A DNA stretch of 64,000 nucleotides from Paramecium pentaurelia (taxonomy: Eukaryota > Ciliophora > Oligohymenophorea > Peniculida > Parameciidae). Below are positions 1 to 12,221 of the stretch, piece after piece (position 1 is the first letter of the stretch; each line of letters opens with the position of its first letter). The notes under the pieces were generated by a model. The model saw only the letters and a list, made by a program, of their open reading frames with translations, was not told where the DNA came from and did not search any database. The position numbers were made by a program, and so were the translations under genes. The DNA lies in contig CAJJDO010000057.1 of NCBI GenBank assembly GCA_905183005.1, positions 279,296 to 343,295 of the forward strand. The letters are read 5' to 3'.

Positions 1-3
1 TTA

Positions 4-1552
4 ATGTCACATAATTTTGATGATAATAGTGTTAACATTCTTTTGAAGGAGATAGATGCTCTCATAAATAGAATGGGAGATTAGAATGATAGTCATAAAA
101 GTGATAATTCTTTTAAAGATTCATTAAGATAGACAGGTAGATTTAAAGTTGAGAATGAATAGCCATGTGAAGTACCTAAGAAATTTAGCATGTCTATTTC
201 AAAAAAATAAAATAATTCTTAATAAAAGAGAGTTACAATTGTTTCTTAGAAGAAATCATCTTCATCTTCATCTTCATCATCTGATTAGTAGTATTAAGTG
301 AATAAAAGAAAACCTAAATATGATTAATAGAAGCAACAATCTAAATATAGTCCAGTAAAAGCAAAATGGGCTGGATCGTAATGCTCTTACAGATCTAAAG
401 TTAAATAAGATCTTAGATGTGAAACTCAATCATAATTATCATAAGTGAAAAATTAAATAGTTGTGTAACCTGTAAAAGATGTATTTTGTTTAATTTGTGA
501 AGAATTTATTCCCATAGATATAGTTAATTTTCATATGAATGATTGTAAATAAATCTCTAATGGGAATTGTGAAGATTCTATACTATAATTAAAATTAGAA
601 AATTATAAGAAACTATTAAGTTTAAGATTTGAAGCAAGTTCTGATGATAATGTTAAACAATTGATTGAATTATTGTATAATTGTACTTAACAGATTCTTG
701 ATGTAACAGATCAATATTAGTTATCTCAAATAATAGAAGATTTATACATTTTGAAAACTCAATTAAATTAAAATAGTAAATAAGAATCTTATACTAAGTC
801 TAGCCAAAGCTTATCATGTGTTGACAGTAGCATAAAAAATATAAGAAATTGCAAATAGAAAGATGTAAGTAATGGTTTCATAAAAAGAGAAACTATTAGT
901 AGCTAAAGAACCATCAACAATTTTACATCAGAATAAAATTAGTTTCTAATAATAAGAATAATTAATTGAGTAAGATTAAATAATTAATATTTTGTTTAGA
1001 CGTTAAACAGTTATAAGTTATGCTACTAATACTACTGCTAGAAAAAGATTATTTGAATCACCATCATTTTAAAATATGCCTAAATAATTAGTCAAAATCT
1101 CAAATTTAAATATGAAACCTATTTAACAAGTTTAAATTTAGAATAAATCACCTGTTAAATAAGAAATTAACAATTATAAAAATGGAATTGAATTTGGTAA
1201 TAATTATGATTCTTCCAAAAAGAGATCTTTTATCTAATTATCTAATTCAAAGAATTTATCTAAACTTCATACAGAATAACATCATTAAGAGAATATAATC
1301 AGAGAGTCTGAACCTACTGTTATCTCTAAAATTTAATCATATATTTCAAATGTAAAAGGCAAATTCTCTAATGAAAATGAATTAATAAAAAAGAAGTTCT
1401 TCCTTTAAGCATGCAAATGTAAAGATAAATTTCCTGTAAATCATCCTTCTTAAAATGTACTAATATCTGAAATGTTTAATCAATGTTAAAGATAATAAAT
1501 TCCAGAAAATGAATGGGAAATCTGGATTTGTAATGTTCTTGAAAATGCTTGA
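4..1552 (+). CDS. Ser/Gln-rich protein with one C2HC-type zinc-finger motif
   Basis: Exons 4..868 and 900..1552 with a 31-nt GTAATGG...TAG intron encode about 505 aa, ending at TGA 1550-1552. The ATG at 4 is the first in frame, but the window starts three bases upstream, so the true start could lie outside. Around residues 160-180 a C-x2-C-x12-H-x4-C pattern (CLICEEF...FHMNDC) suggests a single zinc finger. The rest is low complexity, rich in Ser, Lys, Gln and Asn with a run of eight Ser near residue 84. The C-terminal part carries the motif KFFLQACKCKDKF. I recognise no family. A structural or regulatory role is only a guess. Confidence 0.75.
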
Positions 1553-1649
1553 TATATATTATACAATAACTTATATTAATTTCAATAATAATAAATTATA
1601 AATATTTATATATCTATATATATATAATACATATTAAAATGATAATTTA

Positions 1650-2968
1650 TCATTTAATAATTACTCTACTTTCAAGACAATGGTAGGGTATGGGTACTAA
1701 CTTAATAACACAATTGATAGGTATATCAATATTTGGTATTTCATTTATTTAATTACAATGATAATATGCATATAAACATCTAATTAGATTAATATAATTT
1801 AAAATACTTTAAAACAGCAACATGTGCTATAATTAAAACAGGTTCTCTTGATCTTTCTATTTCATAAATTATAGGTTCTACTCTATGTATTACATCTAAA
1901 AATGATTCACCACGAGGATATTTAAATTCAAGTGGATTAGCTTTCCTTTCTTTAATCTATTTTGGATATTTTGCTGCTATTTCTTTTACTGTTAATCCAT
2001 CACATATTCCATAATCAATTTCATCTAAATTTTTTGTTTTTAATGCTTTTATTCCTAGTTTATCTCCTACTATTTCAGCTGTTTAAATACCTCTTTTCAT
2101 TTAAGATGTAAAAAATGTAATCTAAAGATATTTTAAGATCTAATTACATTTTTATTTCCTTTTAATTCTTCAATAAAATAATCACCTAATTATTGACTAT
2201 TTTATTTTCCTGTTACAGATAATTCTGGATCTCCTCCTATTTTATCAAGTAAATGATATTCAGTTTAACATGATCTTACTAAATATATTTATCTATTGTT
2301 TGCATGTAAATTCAAAAGAAATGATACTATTTTAGAACACAAATAACCCTCCAACATATGTACTTTCACTAATTTACCAATATTAATTAGTTTGATGTAT
2401 GATAGATTTTCTATATTTTCAAGACTTTCGTAATTTTATGCTAATACATTTATGTAATTCATAAATTGTTCAATTGCTTAATCTTTAAATCTACTTAATT
2501 TAGATTCATTAATATTATTAAGAATTACTTAAGGATCATCACAAATTGATTCTATCCAAAATACTTAATATTCTAATTTTAGTTTCTCTTTAAATAAAGA
2601 TTTTAACTTTTATCTATCTAACTTTGTACTTGTTAAACCATTATATAATGCAATATCTCCATCACTTTATAAAAATGACACTAATTCTTGAGCAGCTGTA
2701 AAAGATAGTTACTATCTAACTTCTGCAAACTAAATATTAAGATAAATCTTACTTACTAATTAGTTGGATCTATTTCTAATTCATAATCTATATTTTGATC
2801 TAATTAAGTATTGTTTTATTATGCTCCTTTTATAGAGAAGATTTCACTTTTATATCCAATCCAATTCAAATATCTATTTAATTTATAAGAAATGTGTGTT
2901 TTCCCTCTTGCTGGTAATCCAACCAATACTAAAATCAATTTATATTGACTCTTTTTATATTGTTGCAT
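1650..2968 (-). CDS. 6-phosphofructo-2-kinase/fructose-2,6-bisphosphatase-like protein with altered phosphatase site
   Basis: Exons complement(1650..1779, 1808..2121, 2148..2729, 2753..2968); introns of 28, 26 and 23 nt; 413 aa. Residues 11-45 carry the kinase P-loop GLPARGKT followed by RYLNWIG, a hallmark of the PFK-2 half. The C-terminal half is a histidine-phosphatase fold with TSQMKRGIQTAE, LDEIDYGICDGLT and YPRGESFLDVIHRVEPIIYE. In this family the phosphatase nucleophile is the His of an RHG motif. Here the motif reads IYLVRSCQTEY (about residues 224-226), so the nucleophilic His is replaced by Ser and the Gly by Cys. The usual acidic residue in C-E-G is Asp. The second catalytic His (AHVAVLK) remains. 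I infer an enzyme that mainly makes fructose-2,6-bisphosphate and cannot hydrolyse it in the normal way. The protein is a little shorter than animal homologues (about 450-520 aa), mainly in the kinase half. Confidence 0.9.
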
Positions 2969-3490
2969 AATTAAATGTAATAATAATAATAATAGTAAAT
3001 AATAATTTATTAAATTAGATAATTTCTTTAGATATCAAAGATTATTAAATAATTTACAATTATCTTCAAAAAATATTAATTAATTATGTAATTAAACATA
3101 CATATTCAATAGTATACTTATTATTTTTAGGCTATTTATATATATATTAATCTAATTACTTTTTTAAGTTTATTAATTATAATAATTATAAAAATCTTTA
3201 ATTAATAAAGTATATGAATATTAATTATAATCTTCTATTAATACAAGTTAATTTCTATAATATAATACTCTATTACTATTAAAATTATAGAATATAAAAT
3301 ATATATATATATATATATTAATTATTAGATAAATTTGAATGGTTAAAATGTTTATATTAATAGAAAAGATTAATGATTTTTAGTAATTGTATATTAAGTG
3401 ATAAGTGTATATATTAATAATAATAATATTTTATATATATGAATTTGAACTGAATGATTTAGAGGTCTAATTAAATTAAATATTAAAAAA
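2969..3490. other. Divergent intergenic region, no gene seen
   Basis: About 520 bp of very AT-rich DNA between two divergently transcribed genes, with a (TA)n run near 3300-3320. It presumably holds both promoters. No ORF or RNA gene is recognisable. Confidence 0.5.
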
Positions 3491-5317
3491 ATGAGCGCTC
3501 CAACCACATTTACAAATCTAACTTTAGGAGGTTTCATTATTTTCTCATTGTTTGGAATTGCAGTATCCACTAAGTAAGAATTAAGTATATAAAGCTATAT
3601 TCATATAACAATATTGAAGCTTCTTTTAGTAATAGTATTTGTAGTGAAAGCATATGAAGGAATATATAAAAAAAAGAATGAGAAACAAGTTATTATAAAG
3701 TCACCATATAAACAAATAAATTTTAATGCTTTTGAGAGGAATTAAGAATTTATTTAATAGCCAGAATATAGAGGTATATTGTATTAATATTATGATTAAG
3801 TTTAATAATCAGAAATGATTCATACTCAATCAGAATCTGTTGAAAGACAATTTCCAAAAGAAAAGGAAAGAATATTGAGTAAGGAATAAAGAAAGAATAA
3901 TATGAAGATGCGTAATATATTTGATCATTATACAAATCAGATTTTTTGCAAGAATGTGATAATGGGGAATGGCAAATGCCATACAAAAATGGATCAAATA
4001 GACAATTTTATGCTGATGATACTAGATCATAATATAGTTTGGCTTAAACTATATCTTATTAATAAGTTCAAACATTAGGAAAAAGCAGCAGTTATAATAA
4101 TAAATAATAAAGTGGTACTCCAGATTATGAAATTCAATAGAAGATTAAACATACAGAAGCAATTTTATAAAAATTAATTAAAAAAATGAGTGATGCTCAT
4201 TAAAAAGCAGAAGAATTATTTATGAAGTCATTTATTCCAACATTTGTTAAAGAATTTTAAGATCATCTTGTAAATGTGAATAGAATGATGAAAGAGCATT
4301 TTCAATAAAAAATAATAGAAATAGATATCTTTTTTGCAAATAAACCTTATGATATTAATTCAAATAAACATGAGAAATCTATTGGATTTAAAAGTGTCTC
4401 AATGGAAGATGTTTTCTTTCTTAAAAATTAAATTAAGAGTAGATCTAGAGAACCAATAAGAGCACCAACAAATGTTGATAAATTTACAAAAGAGAAAGCA
4501 GAATTTATAAAGGAATGTGATCTTTTAGAATTATTTTGTAATATTTTAGATGTAACATTGATTAACAGAAAAATAACGAATGATAAAAAACTATTCTTAA
4601 CTAAATTAATTGATTTTTCAGAAAATAATTGTAAACCTTAATATCTTACAGATGGTTTGAATGATAGAATGATTAGCGATTATGAAGTAATATTTTATTA
4701 ATTATTAAGTTACTCTTTACTGTTTTTATTAATGTTTTATTAAAATGTATTAGATATGAAAAATAGAAGTATAGTAAGGAGAATAATGAAATTAATATAA
4801 ATGCATTAAAATCTATTGAAATAAGTTTAATTGGAATTGAGAGTTTAGGAAATACAGAATAAGAATCAATTAAATAAAATGAACCTAGTAATGGATAAGT
4901 AAAATAAAATGAATCATTAAATGGTACTCAATCACAAAAATAAAGTGAATAGATTAAGTAAAATATATATAATATAAATTAGAAATCTAATTATCAATCA
5001 AAAATTAGAATAATATGTTTCTGAACCTCAATTTCATTATTATAGTGATTGTATAGTCAAGGCTTTAACAAAAGAAAAAGAGATTAAGAAATTTAAATAA
5101 GAGTATATATTATATACTCCTAGAGTAATTAGTTTAAATTAATTTATCTTAGGATTAAAATTCATTGTTTTATTTAATAAGTTATTATCTACTTCATTTG
5201 TTGAATGTTCCAAAATAACATTGGTTATAATTATAATAAATGGAAATGGATTAAAAAATGATAAAATGCTTAATTAGAATGGCTAAAGATTTTTCATATT
5301 TAGTGGCAAATGTTTGA
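3491..5317 (+). CDS. Two-TM protein, possibly TMEM209-like
   Basis: Exons 3491..3911, 3941..4686, 4710..4957, 4983..5124 and 5153..5317 (introns 29, 23, 25, 28 nt) give 573 aa in a consistent frame. Two hydrophobic segments lie near the N-terminus (about residues 10-28 and 42-58), followed by a long soluble Gln/Asn-rich region and a C-terminal domain with ILYTPRDQNSLFYLISYYLL. This layout, two N-terminal TMs then a long cytosolic or nucleoplasmic tail, resembles the nuclear-envelope protein TMEM209, but sequence support is weak and I treat that as a suggestion. The second and third introns end in AAG and TAG respectively. The stop lies 29 bp before the ATG of the next gene on the same strand. 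Confidence 0.8.
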
Positions 5318-5346
5318 TTTAATTATATTAATTATAATTTGAAAAT

Positions 5347-6298
5347 ATGTATAGAGATTTCTCTGAAAAGCTATTGGGAAGATAGGAGTCAACCTTAAGT
5401 TTTCATGCTCAATAAACACAAGAAGGGTTGAGACCATAGATACTCCAAAAAGTCAATTAAAACCTAATCTTTGTTATTTATGTAGTAAGTTAATTGCTTC
5501 AATTAATGATTGGATTTTCATTAGTTTAATAAATAGATATTATTACAATAGCTACTTAAAGATGCATTATTACAATCATATTGACATTACTGTATATCTA
5601 ATTTTTTGATAATTCCCAATTTTAATTTGATCAAAATTACATAAAAGTATTTAGTGTAATGAGTGGTGCATAAGTATTGGCATCTCTAATGGGATTACTT
5701 GCAATGAAAACATTCGTCTTTTCAGAAGTATGCACATTCCATCAATTAACAGCAGGATATATTTTAGTTTTACAACATTTCCTCATTCAACCAGGAAATA
5801 ATGTAAATTTATTACTTTCACTTATTCAAACAGTTTCAACCATTTTATTTAGTGGAAACATTTTGTATATACTGATATGTCTCTTATAACCATTAAGTTT
5901 AGCATTGATATAGACTCTAAAATATTTGATGACCAAATAAATTTAATAATTTTCATTATTATTATATACTAATCTTATAGGATTACCAATTTACATTCTA
6001 TTAAGTCTATTTAGTGGAGGTGTGTAGAATGTTTTCGATATGACTTATTTTATGTAATCATATTTATCTATTTAGTGAAATCCTAATAATGTGTATTCTC
6101 TAAATGCTTGCTTATTTGGCCATTAATGAATTGATAAATTAATAATTATCATCTATGTACATTTGGGCTCTATCTGGTTGTGTAACTATCTTGTCCTTAA
6201 TTGTATAATTGGGATATCACTAAATTCCTTTAGGATTTGGATCATTATCGGTTATACTAATAGTTTTTACATCTATAGGCATGCATAGATAGACTTGA
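5347..6298 (+). CDS. Nucleotide-sugar transporter-like membrane protein (DMT superfamily)
   Basis: Exons 5347..6053 and 6076..6298 joined by a 22-nt GTAATCA...TAG intron; 309 aa. The protein is almost entirely hydrophobic, with about nine predicted membrane helices after a short soluble N-terminus. The features IDIITIATQRCIITIILTLL, LKYLMTKQIQQFSLLLYTNL and GLPIYILLSLF follow the spacing seen in GDP-mannose/UDP-sugar transporters of the Golgi. Expected role: exchange of a nucleotide sugar across the Golgi or ER membrane. The substrate cannot be told from the sequence. The second exon restores the last two helices, which supports the splice. Confidence 0.7.
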
Positions 6299-7052
6299 GT
6301 ATAATCATTACATTTATAAATAATAAGTGTTAATTATTGTTTCAATTTTATTTTATATAATACCATATAAAACAATTAAATATGTAAATATTCACATAAT
6401 TATGTAATTTATTCATTTATTAAAGATTTCTCTATCTTCTAATATATAATTAGAAGAATATATCCAAAACATCTAAGTAGTTTTAATAATCTTTATCATT
6501 TACTTTTAAAAATAGACTCAAAAATAATATAAAAATTATTTTATTTATGAACTAACTACAATCATCTATATGTCATAAGTAATATAAAAATATTAATAAA
6601 AATGAATTAGCCTAAAATAGTTTTTTCATTTATCATAGATAAAATAAAAATAAATATATACTATCTTACCTTATTTATAAAAAAATAAAATACATAAACA
6701 GAACATATAAATATATTTTAATATAGAATAAATAATTTATTGTCAAACTTAATCATCCATTCTATATTTCTAAAAAATATATAAATTCTTTTTTTCATTC
6801 ATCTTCAAGAATGTTGAAAATTCCAATCTATATTTTTATTTCTTATTAAAAAAAAGATAATATTTTATAACATTGTTTTATGAATTAACAAATTTAAATA
6901 AATAATAATTTTATATGATTAAATTATTTCATCAACAAATCTCTTAAATAATAATAATTATTCAACAATAAAATTTTATTTAAATACTTTACTCTACTAT
7001 CTATTTAATATATATACATATAATTATAATAATTGAATATATTTACATAAAT
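6299..7052. other. Intergenic, convergent genes, nothing recognised
   Basis: About 750 bp of AT-rich DNA between two convergent genes. It has many short open stretches, as expected with a single stop codon, but none with a domain or intron pattern. Confidence 0.5.
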
Positions 7053-8556
7053 TCAATAATTATGAGATTGAGTTTATTATTTATCTCTACTTAAACATCC
7101 AAATGCTGAAAATACTTTATCCATAAAACCAAGTTCTTCTTATCTTTATGAATATCCTTGTATTTCCTTTAATCCTTATTACATTTATTATCTTTAGGAA
7201 AGTCTGCTTACTCTTGCTTTAAATTCTTCTTCTTAGTTGTAATTTGAAGAAGCAGTCGATTTCCCATTATTGTTATTGTTATATTAAGAGACATAATTAG
7301 AAGATTTAGATAAGGGCTTTAAATCGATATTAATATTTTATTATGGTCCTTTAATAAATGATCTAGTAATAATATCATCATTTTATGGAGATATGGATCT
7401 ATTTGATGAATCATTGTTTTTATCTTCTTTAAGTATATAAGATCTTAGATCAATTCCATAACTTTTATAGTATTTCTTCATCCAAGGATGTTCAAAGATT
7501 TAAGTCATTGATAATCTCTCATTAGGATTATATTTGAGTATTCCTTATATTAATTATTTAGCTTCAAGTGATAATGATGGATCATAATCAATAGGAGTCA
7601 TCTTAACAATATTATTGCATTTTTCATTTTCATTTTTCCCTTTGAATGGAGCAAAGCCATGGATTAATTCAAATAGTAATATACCTAAACACCAAATATC
7701 TAGAGTGAAACTATAGGGTTGATTAGTCAACATTTCTGGAGCCATATAATCTAAAGTACCACAAAAAGTTCTTCTAACTCCATTTTAAGTAGTTTCAGCT
7801 GACCAACCAAAATCACAAACTTTAACATTACCTTATTTATCTAGTAGCAGATTTTCTGGTTTGAGATCTCTATGTATTATATTTTTCTTATGTAAATAGT
7901 CTATTCCCAAACAAGTTTAAAAGAAATAGACAAAAGCTTCATTTTCTGGAAGTCTTCTTCTTTTTCTTATATAACTAAATAAACTTCCATTGTCTTAAAT
8001 ATATAGTAATTTATTATACCTGCTAATTCTAATATAAGAAATACATTTTCTTTGTCTTCAAAATAATGAAATAGTTTGGTTATATGTGGATGTTATAATC
8101 TTCTTTAAATTTTAATTTCTCTCTTAAGATTTTCAACAGAACAATATTCAAATATTTATTTCTTATTCATCTATCTTCAATAAAGAGAGTTACCACTTTC
8201 ATTGCATACATTTGACCATTCTATTTATCTTTGACCAATTTGACACAACCATAACTACCTTTTCCCAATTCCATTTAATTATCTTTGATTATTATTTCAA
8301 AGTCTTCTGGTTATCTACGAATTGATTTCAAAGTTGATGCAGAGTCATTCAGTTCAGTTTGACTCTTTCCATTTATTTAACGACAATTATTCTTATGAAA
8401 TAAAGTCCTATTAAATAATAAGATTTTTATTTACCAATCAGTATCTCTACATTTCTAGGAACAATATTTGATGTTTTAACAATATGTACAAGAGTATATT
8501 GTATTGTTATTAGTAGTAGTATTGATACAATATTTATATGAGCATACTTAATTCAT
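7053..8556 (-). CDS. Ser/Thr kinase with N-terminal MYND zinc finger and Aurora-like catalytic domain
   Basis: Exons complement(7053..7993, 8020..8170, 8194..8407, 8435..8556); introns 26, 23 and 27 nt; 475 aa. Residues 5-49 form a MYND-type finger: C5, C10, then C23-x2-C26, C32-x3-C36, DW at 40-41, H45-x3-C49. The first pair is C-x4-C rather than the usual C-x2-C. The kinase domain follows: GKGSYGCV P-loop, YAMKV lysine, HRDLKPENLLL, CDFGWSAE and RRTFCGTLDYMAPEM. The CDFGWS...RRT-x-CGTLDY stretch is typical of Aurora kinases. A low-complexity tail of about 120 aa with several SR/QR motifs follows. The MYND half appears only after splicing the 27-nt intron between DW and LFHKNNC, which recreates the finger exactly. 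MYND domains usually bind proline-rich peptides, so a targeting role is inferred. Its ATG lies 32 bp downstream of the preceding gene's stop. Confidence 0.88.
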
Positions 8557-8588
8557 TTAATAAAATATAATAACGCATCTAATTTATA

Positions 8589-9725
8589 TCAATTTATGCA
8601 AAACTTTCCCATTGAAGCTAACTTTGATTTAGTATAAGCTGGAGTAGGCAAATCATTTAGATTCATTCCCAATTATTTTAGTATATAAGGATTCTGTGTC
8701 TGATTTGGATTAGGATTAGTAAGTGGATTATATTATTGATTTTAATCAGAAGCAACACTTCTAGCAGGTGTAGAAATCTAAAATCTCTTAAATATTCATA
8801 CATTATTTTATCTATCCGAATTATGCCAATATACAGAATTACCAAGTTAATAACCATTTGATTGAGCATCATATCTATTCTTTTTTCGCTTCTATTATTA
8901 TTCTTGTAATTAAATAGAAAGTATTGAATTATACTTCTCCTTTGATATATCTTCCAATTCTTTCTAATATTTATATTGTTTCTCATCTTGTTATTACTTT
9001 TGTACAAAATTCTTTTATATGATGTCATCTATTCCCTATTTTGGATCTCTATAATTATCTAAGTACATTGCCTATAATTATTGCTACCTGTTTTAAACAT
9101 TCTGATAATACTTTCAATATATCATTAATTATGTACTTATTTATAATTGTCTAACTTCCTTTATATTTTATTATTTTCTTAATGTACTTATTCTTAATAA
9201 ACTGCCTAATCAAACTTTTTATAATTTTATTCATTCATCTTTTTAATCTATGCTTGACCATATTATTAATCCTACACCTTTCTATAATAATCTTTTTTTT
9301 ATTTTTCAAAAAACTCAGCCATTGTTTATCCTTGTTTTGCTGTATCAATAATTTATTATTCAATCTATTATCTTTCTTATCTCTATCAATATAGATAACA
9401 TTACTATCTATTCTTGGATGATTCTTTAATTAGTTAGTGAATTTTCATACCATTTTGATAAATCCTATTTTACATACTATTTGTTTTGTCCTTCCATAAA
9501 ATTATGTATTTCTTTTTCTTTTCTCAAATTCTCTAAGTATAACAATTCCTCTCTTTATTTTTGTGTTGTTAGAGATCTCTTTCTCCTTTCCATCTCTAAC
9601 TACTGGTCATACAGTTACTATTTTAGAAGCTCCTATTAAACCAATCTGAAATCTCTTGCTTGATCATGCAATTAACGATTTACATCAAATTCTTTATAAT
9701 CATCATATTTGATTGGCAAAATCAT
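8589..9725 (-). CDS. Coiled-coil protein, Gln/Lys/Glu-rich
   Basis: Exons complement(8589..8777, 8802..9101, 9137..9382, 9405..9725); introns 24, 35 and 22 nt; 351 aa. From about residue 20 to 270 the protein is highly charged and Gln-rich with heptad-like spacing (RDFRLVQQELLKQQ, EELLYLENLRKEKE), typical of long coiled coils of ciliary or cytoskeletal proteins. The tail is Asn/Pro-rich (NPLTNPNPNQTQNP) and ends LASMGKFCIN. I recognise no family. The 35-nt intron ends in CAG and is among the longest here. Confidence 0.78.
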
Positions 9726-9880
9726 ATTTTAATAATAAAATTTTCGTTCTTTATGGTATAATTAATTTAGAATTTTTATTTAGTAACTACTATGATTAAT
9801 AAATGCAAGATTTCTTAAAAATAAATTATATAATCACTTTTGGGTGAGAACCAATCATTCAATCTAATCTTAATCTAAAC

Positions 9881-10243
9881 ATGAAATTCAAACAACCAAA
9901 TAATCAATATTTATATGAAAAATAAATTGAGAAATTAATTATAATTTTAATGTCATATAGAAAAAATGCTAAGTGTATATCAAATTTTGCTCCTCATTTT
10001 GGTAAGAAAAATATGAAATCAATTAAATATCTTAAAGAACATATTAATTTGAATAGTAATTAATGGAATAATATTATATTTTATTATATTAATATCAGAT
10101 TTCATAGTATAAAAAGATCATTAACTTATTATATAAGTATATTAATATATCATACTAACAATTATTTCATATTTGGAAGATAAAGTTAATAGAAATCATT
10201 TAATTAATAAATAAATAATACTAAATCTTATATTACATTAAAT
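9881..10243 (+). pseudogene. Open stretch without known domain, possible gene remnant
   Basis: An ATG-started frame of about 120 codons ending at TGA. It has Lys/Asn-rich composition and no domain, intron or neighbour supporting it. With only TGA as stop in this AT-rich DNA, open frames of this size arise by chance fairly often, so it may be noise or the remains of a gene. Confidence 0.15.
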
Positions 10244-10669
10244 TGATTTAAATTTTATTAAGAAATATTCAATCTTGTTTTTATCTAAGTATTTATTTAT
10301 CTATAAAATTAAACTAATTCAATTTCATTTTTTGATTAATTATCATTAAGTATAATTAAGGAGAGTATTATTTATTGTTTAATATAGTTGTTATTTAAGA
10401 TAGATTATTGCCATACATATATATATTGTATATATAAAAGAAGTTGGTTTATTATAAATACATTTACAAGCAATAATGAGATAAGATATCTATTAGAAAT
10501 TATAAATGCTTATATTATTATGATTGAATTGAGATTAACAAAATAAAAAATTTTCAATTTATTACATTATATTTATTCAATTATGATAATATAAATCATA
10601 CTTATATAATTGGAATCATAATTGTAAATATATTATTATTTATTTCTGAAAATAATTAATAATATTTAA

Positions 10670-11243
10670 ATGAATTAAGAAATTAGCCAAAATTTATATC
10701 ATAGATTGAGATATTCGTCCTGATTATCTCATTAGGTAGTTTAATATAAACCTTTCTTAATATATTTATTAGCGATTATAGTGTTTACAACTGTTATTGA
10801 TACCAAATAAAATATTAAAGTTAACGATCTAAAGATTAAGAAAATCTTCAGGATTGAGAAATTTCTTATTAAATATGAGTCTACAAACTACTTATTCTTT
10901 TTGAAGAAATTCTTAAATTCAAAAAGCCATATAACTATCAAGAAAAGATCAAAAGTTATTAAGAGATAATTCTGTTCAATTTAATAATAAAATATGAAAT
11001 TTACAATATCATATTATTAAGAATAGATCCTTATTTAGAATGTAACCAAGACTCTACCAAGAATTAATTTTAATTGAATTCAATTGAAGGTCAATTTTGA
11101 TTCACTTGATTATGAGAAATTTAAAATTCCTGATCTAAGGACTTAATTTATTCGTTTTAATTAAATTAAAAAAAAACATTTCAGTTTATTTACATTTTAT
11201 ATAAATTTGAAAGACATTTATAAAGACAATAAATCTATATTGT
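10670..11243 (+). pseudogene. Possible degenerate gene with one hydrophobic segment
   Basis: From ATG 10670 a frame reads through one TGA near 10721 into about 110 codons that look more coding-like: a hydrophobic segment (FLIYLLAIIVFTTVID) followed by a basic Lys/Ile/Phe-rich region. Another TGA is followed by a further open stretch in another frame (LKVNFDSLDYEKFKIPDL). I could not resolve the breaks with GT-AG introns of the usual size. It could be a pseudogene, a small membrane protein with unusual introns, or chance. Confidence 0.22.
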
Positions 11244-11321
11244 GATTGAGTTTAGAATGTAAGAAGTTGAATTAAACTTCAATATATAAATAGACTCAAA
11301 ATCAATTTGAAAATCATTTCA

Positions 11322-11747
11322 TCATATAAATTAAGAGAACCCACATTGACTACATTTTTGTTAATAGAAATAATTCTAGCATTAACAAATGGAGCATTTC
11401 TTTAAAAAAGAGAATGATTTATTCAAGTTTTCGGTTTTTTTGGATAAATCCTCGAGAAATAGAGCTTATGAAAAAACAACATCTTCATCATCATTGGTTT
11501 CTACTGAACTATGATTACTTCCACCTAAGTCTTATTCTTAAAGTTTGATAGTTTAGAGGATTTATAATCCTTAATCAACTTTATTAGGTATAAATCTTGT
11601 TCCAGGTGCATCTCTTGTACATTATTAACATCTGTTACAAACTTTTCGAAATGAATAATTTAAGTTTCTGCATTCACCACAAATCCAATCACAAGGTTTG
11701 TTTTACATTTTAAGTGACTTAGCAATTTTTTTAATTTTATTATTCAT
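11322..11747 (-). CDS. Small protein with RanBP2-type zinc finger
   Basis: An uninterrupted 141-aa frame. Residues 19-41 match the RanBP2/NZF finger W-x-C-x2-C-...-N-x6-C-x2-C (DWICGECRNLNYSFRKVCNRC), a fold that binds ubiquitin, Ran or RNA. The last 30 residues contain a second C-x2-C-x10-C-x2-C set (CSICQCQNYFYQQKCSQC) that lacks the Trp and resembles a half-degenerate copy. An acidic stretch (NDDEDVVFSQ) lies between. The opposite strand is also open across most of this gene but shows no domain. Confidence 0.8.
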
Positions 11748-12221
11748 CTTTCCTACTATAATTAATTATATAATAATGCAAAAATTAATGAAAAAACCGA
11801 CGTTTGATTCAAATAATCTCAGACTTTCATCTTTACGTATTTTTTACACAAATTATTTAATTGGCAATTAAACTCGATTCAATCAAGACCCTGTTTATAA
11901 TTAAATCATATTAATACAGAATTAGCTATATAAAAATATACTAAAAATTGAATTACAGTTTTGGATTTGAAATTATTCATTTTTTATGGCTATCTACATT
12001 AAATATTCATTCTTATTGAAATATATGTGATGATATTGATCAATAATCTATTTGTTATAACACAATTTGAGTATAATTAGAAATTAATATTATTTAGATC
12101 ATTATTTATCTATTCTATTTTTAATTCAATAAATAATAGTTTAAGACATGAAATTCATATTCTGACTTATTCAAATTTTATTTATATTTTATATTAAATA
12201 TATTAATATTTATTTAAATAA
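11748..12221. other. Intergenic, nothing recognised
   Basis: About 470 bp of AT-rich DNA upstream of the zinc-finger gene and downstream of the Tubby-like gene, both on the minus strand. No gene or repeat stands out. Confidence 0.4.

Noticed and set aside
8678..9028. 116-codon frame on the minus strand within the coiled-coil gene
   Set aside because: Different frame from the spliced gene and no domain; the spliced frame gives continuous coiled coil.
11322..11747. A long open frame on the plus strand antisense to the RanBP2-type zinc-finger gene
   Set aside because: With one stop codon in AT-rich DNA such shadows are common; the minus strand has a clear zinc-finger motif and the plus strand none.
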